Origin: a virus | Reading direction: 5' to 3' (one strand) | IMG/VR virus record: IMGVR_UViG_3300004369_000049 | Coordinates: 1-38,428 of that record | Length of the DNA: 38,428 nucleotides | Shown here: piece by piece, positions 27,283 to 35,554 of the stretch | Position numbering within the stretch: position 1 is the first letter of the stretch | How the letters are laid out: each line of letters begins with the position of its first letter | Made by a program: the position numbers and the translations under genes | Notes under the pieces: generated by a model | Database searches by the model: none | Seen by the model: only the letters and a program-made list of their open reading frames with translations | What the model was told of the DNA's origin: nothing

Positions 27283-27436
27283 GGCCGAACTCCTTTTCGC
27301 CCACCAGCTTCGTTAGTGTGATTATTGCGCTATTTACCTGGATGTCCAGAAATGGCTCCATTCTCAGATTGGTGCTTACAGCCAGTAGGGCTACCAGGGC
27401 TTCTTCTAGGGCCTCTATGGTCGTCTGGTCGTTCAT
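27272..27436 (-). CDS. Small helical protein, 54 aa
   Basis: MNDQTTIEALEEALVALLAV, then an amphipathic helix ending LTKLVGEKEFG. It converges on 26830-27282, overlapping by 11 bases. TATATT lies eight bases before the ATG, consistent with a near-leaderless mRNA. Not recognised; support is length, heptad-like helices and the promoter. Confidence 0.55.
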   Translation of the reverse strand: MNDQTTIEALEEALVALLAVSTNLRMEPFLDIQVNSAIITLTKLVGEKEFGPTS

Positions 27437-27498
27437 GGCTGGTCAATATAGCCGAGGATCGTCTGATTGAGGGCAGCCAAAATTGTTCTCTATTTGAG

Positions 27499-27527
27499 TT
27501 GAATCGGGCAAATCCTCGGCCTAGTAT
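27499..27527 (+). promoter_or_regulatory. Leaderless promoter (TTGAAT-17-TAGTAT-7-ATG)
   Basis: TTGAAT at 27499-27504 and TAGTAT at 27522-27527, exact 17-bp spacer, ATG at 27535. Confidence 0.65.
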
Positions 27528-27534
27528 CAGACCC

Positions 27535-27753
27535 ATGGAAACCAGCTACTTGCCGACTGCCAAGACAGAGGCTCCCGAACAGAAGAAGCGCGGCAGGAAG
27601 CCGCTTCCGCCGGAAGAGCGTGAGCGCCGGCGTGCCATCCAGGTTGCGAACAATCGCGTAAAGCAGGACGCTCGGCGCAAGGCACTCAAGATTCTGGCTC
27701 TTCGGCACACCGAAGAATTTCAGCAGCTTCTCAACGACGAGTTAAAATCCTAA
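27535..27753 (+). CDS. Basic AT-hook-like small protein, 72 aa
   Basis: Begins METSYLPTAKTEAPEQKKRG, then RKPLPPEERERRRAIQVANN and a long basic/leucine helix (KALKILALRHTEEFQQLL). The KKRGRKP stretch is AT-hook-like and the helix could dimerise, so DNA binding is probable. Single-gene unit with its own leaderless promoter and a strong terminator. Confidence 0.75.
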   Translation: METSYLPTAKTEAPEQKKRGRKPLPPEERERRRAIQVANNRVKQDARRKALKILALRHTEEFQQLLNDELKS

Positions 27754-27805
27754 GCAAGTCGAAAAGATCTTCGCCGTCTCAACTCCCCCCAGAGATGGCG
27801 AACGG

Positions 27806-27836
27806 AAAAGACGCCCCACGCCTCGGGGCGTCTTTT
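27806..27836. terminator. Bidirectional intrinsic terminator
   Basis: AAAAGACGCCCC, seven-base loop, GGGGCGTCTTTT: perfect stem with A and T runs, serving both 27535-27753 and the leftward holin-like gene. Confidence 0.9.
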
Positions 27837-28112
27837 CTATTTAGAGCCTGCCTTCTTTACAGGACTGCTGTTAAAGACCTTGTTGATTTCAGCGACGTCT
27901 AGTTTCCCGTCATCCAGAAACGCCCTAGACAGTCCTTCGACAACGCTGGCAACCCCGGCAATGCCCGCCATGAACATTGCCTTCCACAATGGAACACCAG
28001 CAATTGCGCCAGCACCGATGACACCCAGTGCCGATGCCGCAAACACCGCCACGATGCGAAGTAAAACGTTGTTCAGTTTCGCTGCTGCTTGAGCTTTTTT
28101 GCTTTTTTGCAT
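27837..28112 (-). CDS. Holin-like membrane protein, 91 aa
   Basis: A basic start (QKSKKAQAAAK), two membrane helices (LLRIVAVFAASALGVIGAGA and KAMFMAGIAGVASVVEGL), then DDGKLDVAEIN, a tail I associate with holin-like proteins of actinobacteriophages. Holins permeabilise the membrane at lysis. The start at 28112 follows AAGGTGG. The lysozyme-like gene is 19 kb away, so the pairing is uncertain. Confidence 0.68.
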   Translation of the reverse strand: MQKSKKAQAAAKLNNVLLRIVAVFAASALGVIGAGAIAGVPLWKAMFMAGIAGVASVVEGLSRAFLDDGKLDVAEINKVFNSSPVKKAGSK

Positions 28113-28188
28113 CCGTCCACCTTCTGACGATTCCTGCGGCAAAACGCATTGCCAATTTTAGCACTCCTGGGCCTGGCCATTAGTTGGG

Positions 28189-28194
28189 TAGAAT
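28189..28194 (+). promoter_or_regulatory. Leaderless -10 box (TAGAAT-5-ATG)
   Basis: TAGAAT five bases before the ATG at 28200; no ribosome binding site and no clear -35. Confidence 0.5.
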
Positions 28195-28199
28195 TAGGC

Positions 28200-28511
28200 A
28201 TGGCCTTTTACGATTCAACTGGACACGAGGAGATGATTCTCGGTAATGTCAGGCTGCTGCGGGCAGATCGGCAGCCATGTCCAGTTTGCGGTCACCCAAC
28301 GGGGGACTGTTCGGGGGAGAAGTTTGAGAAACCTACTCAGATCCTTTTACAGGGAACGGTTCCCTCGCTTGCTGACTCTGAAATGTTCTACGTCGAAGAG
28401 GACGTGTTCGAGGAACGTAAAGTCAGCCAGTTCAGCACCCTCAGAGTTTTGGTTGCTCGCAAGGGACAATCGATACCCCTGTCACAGGCCCGAGAATTGG
28501 GTTTATTTTAG
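28200..28511 (+). CDS. Zinc-binding conserved phage protein, 103 aa
   Basis: RADRQPCPVCGHPTGDC (about 22-38) is a Cys cluster (C-x2-C...C) that I recall from actinobacteriophage proteins of unknown function. The C-terminal part is beta-rich with FYVEEDVFEERK and VLVARKGQSIPLSQAREL. It sits 60 bases upstream of NrdJ and may be cotranscribed with it. Confidence 0.78.
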   Translation: MAFYDSTGHEEMILGNVRLLRADRQPCPVCGHPTGDCSGEKFEKPTQILLQGTVPSLADSEMFYVEEDVFEERKVSQFSTLRVLVARKGQSIPLSQARELGLF

Positions 28512-28574
28512 ACCCTTTCAGTATCTGCTGCGGTTGTATTCTAAATCTCTATCCCTTATTTGAAAGGCTTAACT

Positions 28575-30503
28575 GTGTCCGTTTTTAGCGCTGATTTTAT
28601 TTCGTCGTACAACGCAAAAGTTGCTCCGTGGGGGTTTGGTGGTTTAGGGGAGATTGTCTACCTTCGCACCTATAGCCGTCGCATCGAAGAGCTTGATCGC
28701 AACGAGACTTGGGTTGAAACTCTTGACCGAGTGATCAACGGAGCTATTGAAATTGGCGTCCCATACACGCAAGAAGAAGCAGAAGCACTGTTCGATCATA
28801 TGTTCAACTTGCGTTGCTCTTTTTCCGGTCGAGCGCTGTGGCAACTCGGAACACCGCTCGTTCAGAAGTTCAACGCAGCATCGTTGAATAACTGCTACTT
28901 CGTCAACATCGAAAAGATCGAGGATTTCGAGTTCTTGTTTGACTATCTGATGCTCGGTGGAGGCGTTGGTTTCTCGGTTGAACGCTCCAAGATCCACGAG
29001 CTTCCAAAGGTAAAGGCTGGCGTCAAGATCACGCACGAGCGAACCAACGACGCCGACATCATTGTTCCTGACTCACGTCAAGGATGGCGACGCATGTTGC
29101 ATTCCGTACTGAAGTCATACTTTGAAACTGGCAAGTCTTTCTCGTACTCGACAATTTTGGTACGCGAGTTCGGTGCGCCCCTGAAGTCCTTCGGTGGTAC
29201 GGCTTCTGGACCCGGCGCATTGATTGATGGCATCGCTGACATTTGCAAAGTCATGGACAACCGAGTAGGCAAGAAGTTGCGTTCGATTGATGTTCTGGAT
29301 ATCTGCAACATCATCGGACGTATCGTGGTGTCCGGATCTAGCCGACGTTCGGCGCAGATCGCAATCGGCGACCCAGATGACATCCTGTTCCTGCGAGCAA
29401 AGAACTGGGGGGCGGGCAACGTTCCTGGCTGGCGATCGAACTCGAATAACAGCATCTACGCCGACGCGTACGAAGAGATTATGCCCGAACTTTGGAAGGG
29501 TTACGACGGTTCCGGAGAGCCGTATGGCCTCCTGAATCGCAAGCTGGCTCGCACCATGGGTCGTGTTGGTGAGAAGCGACCAGACCCTTCGATCGAAGGC
29601 TTCAATCCATGCGCTGAGATTGCTTTGGGCGATGGCGAGTCGTGCAACTTGGCAACACTGTTTTTGCCGAATATCGAATCCTTCGATCAGTTTAAGGAGA
29701 TCTCAAAGCTTCTCTACATGGTTCAGAAGCAGATCACAGAGATGGATTATCCATACGAAAAGACCACGAACATTGTTCGCAAGAATCGCCGGCTTGGCCA
29801 GTCAATAACTGGAATCTTGCAAGCAACGGAAGAGCAACTCTCGTGGCTAAAGCCAGGGTATGAGTACCTCGACAAGCTTGATGTTGAGTACTCGGCAGAT
29901 AAGGGCATCTCACGTTCAGTGCGACTGACAACCGTTCAGCCATCGGGAACGCTTTCACTTCTGCCAGGAGTTACGCCCGGCATTCACCCGGCATACGCTC
30001 GCTACTACATTCGTCGCGTTCGATTCAGCTCAGCTGATCCGCTCGTCGAAGCATGTCGCAAGCGCGGCTACAAGGTGGTGCCAGAGATCCTCATCGATGG
30101 CCGAGAAGATCGGACCAAGTGGGTTGTCGAGTTCCCGTGTAAGTCGCCCGACAATGCTGTCCTGGCGAAGGACATGACCGCGATCGATCAGCTCGAGTGG
30201 GTTAAGAAGATGCAGTCAGATTGGGCTGACAACGCAGTATCGGTCACTGTCTATTACCGCAAGGATGAGCTGTCAGCCATGAAAGAGTGGCTGGCTGCGA
30301 ACTATAACGAAAACGTGAAGAGCGTCAGCTTCTTGCTTCACAGCGATCACAACTTCCCCTTGCCTCCATACGAAGAGATTACTCAAGAGCAGTACGAGAA
30401 GATGCTCTCCAAGGTCGACTTCTCTGTCCCGATTGCGCCAGACACGTCTAGCGACCTGCTCGATGACCCGTCATGCGCGACAGGGGCTTGCCCGATTCGC
30501 TAG
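28575..30503 (+). CDS. nrdJ: Adenosylcobalamin-dependent ribonucleotide reductase (class II), 642 aa
   Basis: Reduces ribonucleotides to deoxyribonucleotides with a B12-derived radical. Motifs of the monomeric RTPR type: NNCYFVN (C107, first active-site Cys), NPCAEI (C346, E348; thiyl radical Cys and catalytic Glu), ESCNLATL (C357), SRRSAQIAIGD, and C-terminal CATGACPIR (C634/C639), the redox pair that re-reduces the active site. About 640 residues against ~740 for the Lactobacillus enzyme, so peripheral loops are trimmed. GTG at 28575 follows GAAAGG. No NrdB-like subunit is needed. Host must supply or take up B12. Confidence 0.93.
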   Translation: MSVFSADFISSYNAKVAPWGFGGLGEIVYLRTYSRRIEELDRNETWVETLDRVINGAIEIGVPYTQEEAEALFDHMFNLRCSFSGRALWQLGTPLVQKFNAASLNNCYFVNIEKIEDFEFLFDYLMLGGGVGFSVERSKIHELPKVKAGVKITHERTNDADIIVPDSRQGWRRMLHSVLKSYFETGKSFSYSTILVREFGAPLKSFGGTASGPGALIDGIADICKVMDNRVGKKLRSIDVLDICNIIGRIVVSGSSRRSAQIAIGDPDDILFLRAKNWGAGNVPGWRSNSNNSIYADAYEEIMPELWKGYDGSGEPYGLLNRKLARTMGRVGEKRPDPSIEGFNPCAEIALGDGESCNLATLFLPNIESFDQFKEISKLLYMVQKQITEMDYPYEKTTNIVRKNRRLGQSITGILQATEEQLSWLKPGYEYLDKLDVEYSADKGISRSVRLTTVQPSGTLSLLPGVTPGIHPAYARYYIRRVRFSSADPLVEACRKRGYKVVPEILIDGREDRTKWVVEFPCKSPDNAVLAKDMTAIDQLEWVKKMQSDWADNAVSVTVYYRKDELSAMKEWLAANYNENVKSVSFLLHSDHNFPLPPYEEITQEQYEKMLSKVDFSVPIAPDTSSDLLDDPSCATGACPIR

Positions 30504-30574
30504 TTCTGCTTGAACTGGACTATCAGGATTAAGACGAGGAGTACTGGCAGCGCCAGGAGGTAAAGGCTGGACAT
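30500..30574 (-). CDS. Membrane micropeptide, 24 aa
   Basis: MSSLYLLALPVLLVLILIV, then QFKQN. Begins two bases after the stop of the PhyH-type gene, so it is probably translated by re-initiation, and its stop overlaps that of NrdJ on the other strand. Very short; accepted mainly because five other membrane micropeptides in the window occur in the same kind of position. Confidence 0.42.
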   Translation of the reverse strand: MSSLYLLALPVLLVLILIVQFKQN

Positions 30575-30576
30575 AA

Positions 30577-31368
30577 TTAGGCCTTTGGTTGGGTCGATTC
30601 GTACTGGATATTGTCTTGAATCGGGAAATACCAGCCCCCATTTGGCGACTGGATCGCTTTGGGCATATCATCTCGATGATGGATCCCAGAATAATGAGCG
30701 ATCAAACTCCGCCGCTCCATCCCAGGTACATTTGGCCGCGACCCACGATGCATGAGTCGTCCGTGCCAGACAAGGACATCGCCACGACTGGGCAGATGGC
30801 TAACAATAGGCGCGTTGCGTTTCTCGATTTCTTCTTCAAAAAGAGGCGTAAGAATTCGCTCTGAGAACTTCGGCCAACGGTGATCCTGCTCATCAGGACC
30901 CAATGCTCCGAGGATTAGTTCTCTGGTCACTTGCGGCCACCTATGAGAGCCAGGCACATACTGGAATGGCCCAGAATCAGGATGAATATCGTCTAGAGCC
31001 ACCCATATGGCGGCATAGTAATCGCCAACTCCTGGTGGGTTCAGATAGGAGTCTTGGTGCCAATCTCTTTCGGTTGTCTTCCAGCCCGTCAAGTTGAGAT
31101 GTACGCCGGCCGGCTCACCTATTAAGGCTTCGAGAAGGCCGCCAAGCGGACCGTAAGTAAGAACGTTAAACAGTTCTGGGTGCCGCCGATACGGGGTGCA
31201 ATCGGGCCAACCTCCAGGCCGTCCCTCGTTGTGTTCAATCCAGCACCTTTCGTAGGCGATCATGAGATCTTCTGGAATGAAGTTTTCCAGGATTACGACT
31301 CCGTCATCATTCCAGTCAGCTGAACTCACTGGCGGTGGCGGAACTGTCAATTCATCGAAAGTCGGCAT
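30577..31368 (-). CDS. Phytanoyl-CoA dioxygenase-like (PhyH) oxygenase, 263 aa
   Basis: Iron(II)/2-oxoglutarate oxygenase of the PhyH superfamily: WHQDSYLN (H104, D106), GPFQYVPGSH, and HRGSRPN (H207 as the third iron ligand, R211 for 2-oxoglutarate). Full jelly-roll length. Substrate unknown. AGGAGAGC precedes the ATG. It is the third gene of a leftward unit: methyltransferase, HxE oxygenase, PhyH oxygenase. Confidence 0.9.
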   Translation of the reverse strand: MPTFDELTVPPPPVSSADWNDDGVVILENFIPEDLMIAYERCWIEHNEGRPGGWPDCTPYRRHPELFNVLTYGPLGGLLEALIGEPAGVHLNLTGWKTTERDWHQDSYLNPPGVGDYYAAIWVALDDIHPDSGPFQYVPGSHRWPQVTRELILGALGPDEQDHRWPKFSERILTPLFEEEIEKRNAPIVSHLPSRGDVLVWHGRLMHRGSRPNVPGMERRSLIAHYSGIHHRDDMPKAIQSPNGGWYFPIQDNIQYESTQPKA

Positions 31369-31375
31369 TGCTCTC

Positions 31376-32194
31376 CTAAAAAAGCGTTTTGATGACGTAA
31401 TAATTTTCGGGTCCGAAGAAAGCTACGTCCTTGGTTGGTTTTCCAAGACGAATCATAATTCTTTTTAGCCATCTGTCGGTGCCATCGTACTTTGCTTGAA
31501 ACGGGGTTCTTCCATGCACTGTGCTGTGGTTGTGCATAACCAGTGCCTCACCCTTATGCAAATAGATCACTTTTTTGTGTTTAGTTATAGCAGTTGTCAA
31601 AATAGCTAAAGCTGAATCAGCGTCTTTATTCGCGCCCCTCATGAGGGTCTTGTCAAAGGTAATGGACCGCTCATCGTCCGAGAGTATAGAAGTTGATATC
31701 TCAATAGATGCTTGAGTTGACTTGGCAAAACTTTCGTCTATGGACGTCTTAAATACTTTTTGTTTTAGGATGGATTTCACGTCCTCGTCTAACTCAACAA
31801 TGAAATCGTCCAACTGTGAAACGACAGTTCCAGCCTTGGGATCGTCTTTAAGGCAGTACAAAAAAACCGTGTTTGCACGCTCGGAGTGAAAAGCTGTTTC
31901 GGTGTGAAGCTCCAACTCAACGGATGAGGAAGAGGATATTTGATGACTCGTGTCATTTTTTATCGGGAATATGTTTTGTACTACTTTGCCTTTTTGCTCA
32001 TTGGCAAAGCCGTATAGAGTTCCCCAACGTAGAGCATTGATTTTCAGGAGACTGTCAATTTCACGGAATCTTTCTGACTTGTAATAATTAGAATCTAATT
32101 CATCTAAATTATTTGGCGTTGGTGCATCGCCAAGCAGTTCCTCGATGCGACCAGAAGTATCAATCCTGATTACGCGTGCGCCTCGAGGGTTCAT
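31376..32194 (-). CDS. Clavaminate-synthase-like HxE oxygenase, 272 aa
   Basis: LELHTETAFH gives H97-x-E99, the HxE iron ligands of the clavaminate synthase/L-amino-acid beta-hydroxylase group, and STVHGRTPF (H227) with R245 complete the site; RANTVFLYCLKD and FDKTLMRG are also in the family's style. Relatives hydroxylate free or carrier-bound Arg, Asn or lysine. AT-rich and one base downstream of the methyltransferase stop, so part of the same operon. Confidence 0.8.
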   Translation of the reverse strand: MNPRGARVIRIDTSGRIEELLGDAPTPNNLDELDSNYYKSERFREIDSLLKINALRWGTLYGFANEQKGKVVQNIFPIKNDTSHQISSSSSVELELHTETAFHSERANTVFLYCLKDDPKAGTVVSQLDDFIVELDEDVKSILKQKVFKTSIDESFAKSTQASIEISTSILSDDERSITFDKTLMRGANKDADSALAILTTAITKHKKVIYLHKGEALVMHNHSTVHGRTPFQAKYDGTDRWLKRIMIRLGKPTKDVAFFGPENYYVIKTLF

Positions 32195-32195
32195 G

Positions 32196-32774
32196 TTACG
32201 CCCTGCACATGATGGCGAATTGCCAGAACCACTTAGCCACTACGGGCCAGGTGATGCCCGACGCGTCATCTTTCCACGTACGCATAGACGTGTTATTTGG
32301 AATTTTCTCGTAGTAGTCCTGTAGATCCGTGAAGTTAAGGCCAGTGAGCAGGTCCCACACTCGCTGATGATGACAATTCCAGTGATGAGTTGCCCCATCC
32401 CAGAATGCCGTATCAGCCTCTGGTTGGTAATTGTGTTCCTGATGCTCCATTGTGGAAATTACCATTTCCCATGGCTCTTTGTCCTCCCTCCATCGCTGAA
32501 TCGTTTTATATACGTCAGGACCCACGATAAGAATCGGCGCGCCGGGCTTAGCAATGCGACGCATATCAAGGAGAAATGGAGCCACATCATGCCAATCAAT
32601 ATGTTCGATGACATGGCCGAGATAAATAGCGTCAAAATGATTGTCAGGAAAAGGGTAAGGCTGACCCGCTTCAACCACCACATCGGGCTTCGTTTGATCG
32701 CTCGACCAGACATCGCAATTTACCCAACCTTTGGCGTAGTGGGTTCCACAGCCAGCATTTAGAAGGTTTTCCAT
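32196..32774 (-). CDS. SAM-dependent methyltransferase, 192 aa
   Basis: Class I Rossmann methyltransferase: LNAGCG (5-10, SAM-binding motif I), an acidic residue at the end of strand 2 (CDVW), and HVIEHID (54-60), the type-11 signature. The C-terminal part is unusual, His/Trp-rich (GATHHWNCHHQRVWDLL), which might bind a metal or substrate. First gene of the oxygenase operon. It could methylate a small molecule, glycan or protein; no DNA-methylase motif (NPPY or PCQ) is present. Confidence 0.85.
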   Translation of the reverse strand: MENLLNAGCGTHYAKGWVNCDVWSSDQTKPDVVVEAGQPYPFPDNHFDAIYLGHVIEHIDWHDVAPFLLDMRRIAKPGAPILIVGPDVYKTIQRWREDKEPWEMVISTMEHQEHNYQPEADTAFWDGATHHWNCHHQRVWDLLTGLNFTDLQDYYEKIPNNTSMRTWKDDASGITWPVVAKWFWQFAIMCRA

Positions 32775-32790
32775 GACCCCATTTAATCAG

Positions 32791-32816
32791 AAACCCCCCG
32801 GTTGCCCGGGGGGTTT
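32791..32816 (-). terminator. Strong terminator after the capsid gene
   Basis: AAACCCCCCGG, loop, CCGGGGGGTTT, with outer AATCAG/CTGATT complementarity. It separates the capsid gene from the oxygenase operon. Confidence 0.88.
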
Positions 32817-32842
32817 CTTCTGATTATTCCTGTCGGGAGTTA

Positions 32843-34177
32843 TCAGCTTGGCTCGGCGTCGAAGGTCACTTCCACGAAGGCCTCTGGACGCTTGACAGCC
32901 AGTGCGAGACGCTGCTCGGCGAGAACCACAATGGCGTTGCGCACGAAGAAGTCTGCGTGCTGCTCGCTGATGCGGATCGAAGCCTGCTCACGGTCGTAGA
33001 GCTGGGCGCCGGTGCCGAATGCGCCGACGAGGGCGGTGCCTTCAGCAATGGCTGGGGTCTCGACGACGGGGATGCGCCAGATGCGGGGTTCGCCACCGAG
33101 GGCGACCGAGACGGCGACCAGGTACTGGCCGTTGCTGTCCTTGGTCAGCTCGATGTCTTCCCAATCGTTCGGGTGGAGAACCACGCCGGTTGGCTCGTAG
33201 TAAGCCAGGAAGGCGAGGGTCGCCGCACGACGAAGTGCGTCAGCCTTGGTGTCCGGAACTGGCGAGGTCGCACCAGACGACCAGTCGTAGCTCTGGATGC
33301 CCGAGGTCTGGAGGATTCCGGTGAGGTTCTCACCCGAGCCATCGCCATTGAGGATCTGAGCGTCCTCCTGGAGACGGAGGCCGTACATCAACTCGTTGTC
33401 GATGATCGAGCGAAGCTGTGGCTCGTCAGCGAGAACGTTGCGGTGTGCGGCTTCCCAGTGGGCGAGGGTGCGGACCGGAGCCTGCTGACCAACGAACTGG
33501 AAGGACGACTGTGGCTTGGTCTGGAAGGCCGAGTTGCCCGAGTTACGCTCAGCGACGGACGAAGCAGCGTTCGATGCCGAGGTGCCAGGGGTCGTGAAGC
33601 CCAACATCCGGAAGTACTCGATCACCGCAGCGGTGGTGGTACGGCTCGGGAAGAGGTCACGAACTCGACGGGTACGGGTCGGCTGAGTAACGATCGGGTC
33701 ACGATCGATGCGGCCGAATGAACCGGGGGTGCCGGAGGGCAGGGCCGAGTAGACGTCCTTCACGCCGTAGCCACCGGTGATGTCGCTCTTCTGGAGAACG
33801 AAGGGGCTTGGCATGTTGGCGCCGTTGCGGCCACCGTTGAGGCTCTTGAACTCCTCGGAGGCGAGGAACATCTCGCCGAGGCTCATGGGCCGACGGGTGT
33901 CGAACTGACCAGCTGCGGCAGCAGCCTTGACAGCTACCGAGTCAGATGAGGCTTCGCTTCCCCATGCATCGACATCGCGCATTCCCTCAAGACCCTCGAT
34001 GAGGCTCTTGATTTCCTTGATGTCGCGCATGTTCTTGTCGAACGCGCTCTTCTGGTCGGGGTTGACAACGACTGTGCCTTCTTCGATTTGGAACGAGTCG
34101 GCAATAGCCTTGTTGTCAGCCATCTTGGTGCGGAGAGCAGTCTGCAGCTCCTGTAGACGGGATTCGTCAAAAGACAT
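32843..34177 (-). CDS. HK97-type major capsid protein, 444 aa
   Basis: An N-terminal coiled-coil scaffold-like region (about 1-100, rich in Glu/Lys helices, e.g. RLQELQTALRTKMADNKAI), then the HK97 core: TRTRRVRDLFPSRTT, AHWEAAHRNVLADEPQLRSI, GDGSGENLTGIL, VLHPNDWEDIELTKD, and GAFGTGAQLYDREQASIRIS. It forms the icosahedral shell; the N-terminal region is usually removed by a head protease. ATG at 34177 follows TAGGAGTG. GC-richer than its neighbours, as is often seen in highly expressed genes. Confidence 0.93.
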   Translation of the reverse strand: MSFDESRLQELQTALRTKMADNKAIADSFQIEEGTVVVNPDQKSAFDKNMRDIKEIKSLIEGLEGMRDVDAWGSEASSDSVAVKAAAAAGQFDTRRPMSLGEMFLASEEFKSLNGGRNGANMPSPFVLQKSDITGGYGVKDVYSALPSGTPGSFGRIDRDPIVTQPTRTRRVRDLFPSRTTTAAVIEYFRMLGFTTPGTSASNAASSVAERNSGNSAFQTKPQSSFQFVGQQAPVRTLAHWEAAHRNVLADEPQLRSIIDNELMYGLRLQEDAQILNGDGSGENLTGILQTSGIQSYDWSSGATSPVPDTKADALRRAATLAFLAYYEPTGVVLHPNDWEDIELTKDSNGQYLVAVSVALGGEPRIWRIPVVETPAIAEGTALVGAFGTGAQLYDREQASIRISEQHADFFVRNAIVVLAEQRLALAVKRPEAFVEVTFDAEPS

Positions 34178-34225
34178 TTGTTTCACTCCTAGGTGATGGG
34201 TTGGTGTTGTTCGGTTCGACCCGGC

Positions 34226-34255
34226 TACTTAGGTAAGCACCCAGCCCAAAGTCAA
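34226..34255 (-). promoter_or_regulatory. Capsid gene promoter (TTGACT-18-TAAGTA)
   Basis: Minus strand: TTGACT at 34250-34255, TAAGTA at 34226-34231, in a 160-base gap. A GTGGAA...TTCCAC inverted repeat near 34290-34312 may end transcription from the upstream gene. Confidence 0.55.
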
Positions 34256-34339
34256 ATCTCAATGTAACAGAAATACCATTGCTGTAGTGGAACTATTAAA
34301 AGTATTTCCACTTAGCGTATATCAGTTTTGATTAACGCT

Positions 34340-35554
34340 TTACGTCTTAGGCGATGCAATGTACGGTCGAAAATCGGGAGAATTCTTGTCGTTCGGAATC
34401 TCTTCGGGAACATCAGTATGAATGTTAAGAATTGCCATGATGTCACTCGCAGTTTTGCGAACCTTAGGCTCGATCGCAGCCATGTCATCAAGCTCCATTA
34501 GCTCGATTAGTTTGCCGGAAAGAATCATGTCCTCTTGAGCGCCGGAAATATTTCCATCGTCAATCGATGACTCGAGTGAGGTTTTGTATCCAAACCGACT
34601 CTTGACCACATCAACGGCGAACTCGAAGTCGTCAAAGGAGGAAAACGGCGGCTCCTGTTCCGTCAAATGCCTACGAACGATTCGGTCAAAAAGATTGTCT
34701 GGTATTTGATCGTTCATGGAAAGCTCCAGGGCTTCCGAGGATTGACGCAGAGATGATGCAACGCCCAAAGAGGCCGCATCTGCCCACTCCTCGATTTCAT
34801 CCATGTCTAATCGTGGAGCCGTCAGAAGCGCATAACTCGGATTGTTCATCTGCTTGTCGCGGCTCTTGTTCCATGCGGCAATACGTGTCTCAAAGGCCTT
34901 CGAATGCTCTTTCTTCTTGGGGGAGAAATCCGATCCTCCGTCAGCAAGTCCAAGATTGTCGAGTTCCGCCATGTATGACATGAGGTCGCTTGGGTCAAAA
35001 TCTCCGCGCGGGCGAGAAGTCAGAAAGTGTTCAGCCAAACGTTTCTGCGGAGTAAGAAAACCAACTGCAATCTCATTCCACTCATTCGGCGAACGTTGTG
35101 AAATGTCATCGAGAGTTTCTTTGTCCATTTCTGAGAACATTGAAGATATTTGGTCTCTTGTTCGAGCAGAGAGACCATTCCACTTGCGCAGGGACATATT
35201 GACTTTTCCGGGTACCGGAACGATCCGACGACGATCGACCCCAGATATCCATTGGCCACCCATCAGGCGGGCCTTGTCATCTCTCTTGTACGTGGTCTTA
35301 TTGACCTCGACTTTTTCGGGGAATGCTGAAGCGTCGTAGTCCTTGCCAATATTTAGGAAAACTCGACGTTCTTCGTTCTGCTCATCTACGGACGTTTCCA
35401 TTTCATCCTTCTTTACTTCTGTCGGGGGGTAATAAACCCTCGTTACGTGTCCGTAGTCGTCTACTTTCCATTCTTCGAGTTTGTTCCCCTGCTGGTCAAT
35501 AACTTCACTGTTTAATGAGCTGGGTTCTCCTGCATTAAAATTAACGTCGGTCAT
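34340..35554 (-). CDS. Hypothetical head-module protein, 404 aa
   Basis: Not recognised. Charged and mostly helical, with DEIEEWADAASLGVASSL and FDDFEFAVDVVKSRFG, and many acidic residues. Scaffold, portal-associated or decoration protein are possible because it lies between the capsid gene and the large protein at 35541, where scaffold/protease genes usually sit. The ATG at 35554 follows AGAG and overlaps the upstream gene by 14 bases; translation is probably coupled. Confidence 0.7.
   Translation of the reverse strand: MTDVNFNAGEPSSLNSEVIDQQGNKLEEWKVDDYGHVTRVYYPPTEVKKDEMETSVDEQNEERRVFLNIGKDYDASAFPEKVEVNKTTYKRDDKARLMGGQWISGVDRRRIVPVPGKVNMSLRKWNGLSARTRDQISSMFSEMDKETLDDISQRSPNEWNEIAVGFLTPQKRLAEHFLTSRPRGDFDPSDLMSYMAELDNLGLADGGSDFSPKKKEHSKAFETRIAAWNKSRDKQMNNPSYALLTAPRLDMDEIEEWADAASLGVASSLRQSSEALELSMNDQIPDNLFDRIVRRHLTEQEPPFSSFDDFEFAVDVVKSRFGYKTSLESSIDDGNISGAQEDMILSGKLIELMELDDMAAIEPKVRKTASDIMAILNIHTDVPEEIPNDKNSPDFRPYIASPKT

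Noticed and set aside
28512-28574. Cobalamin riboswitch before nrdJ
   Set aside because: The leader is only about 60 bases and shows no B12-box-like sequence or large fold.
32957-33721. Rightward frame antisense to the capsid gene
   Set aside because: The capsid frame is unmistakable; the other is a by-product of its codon usage.
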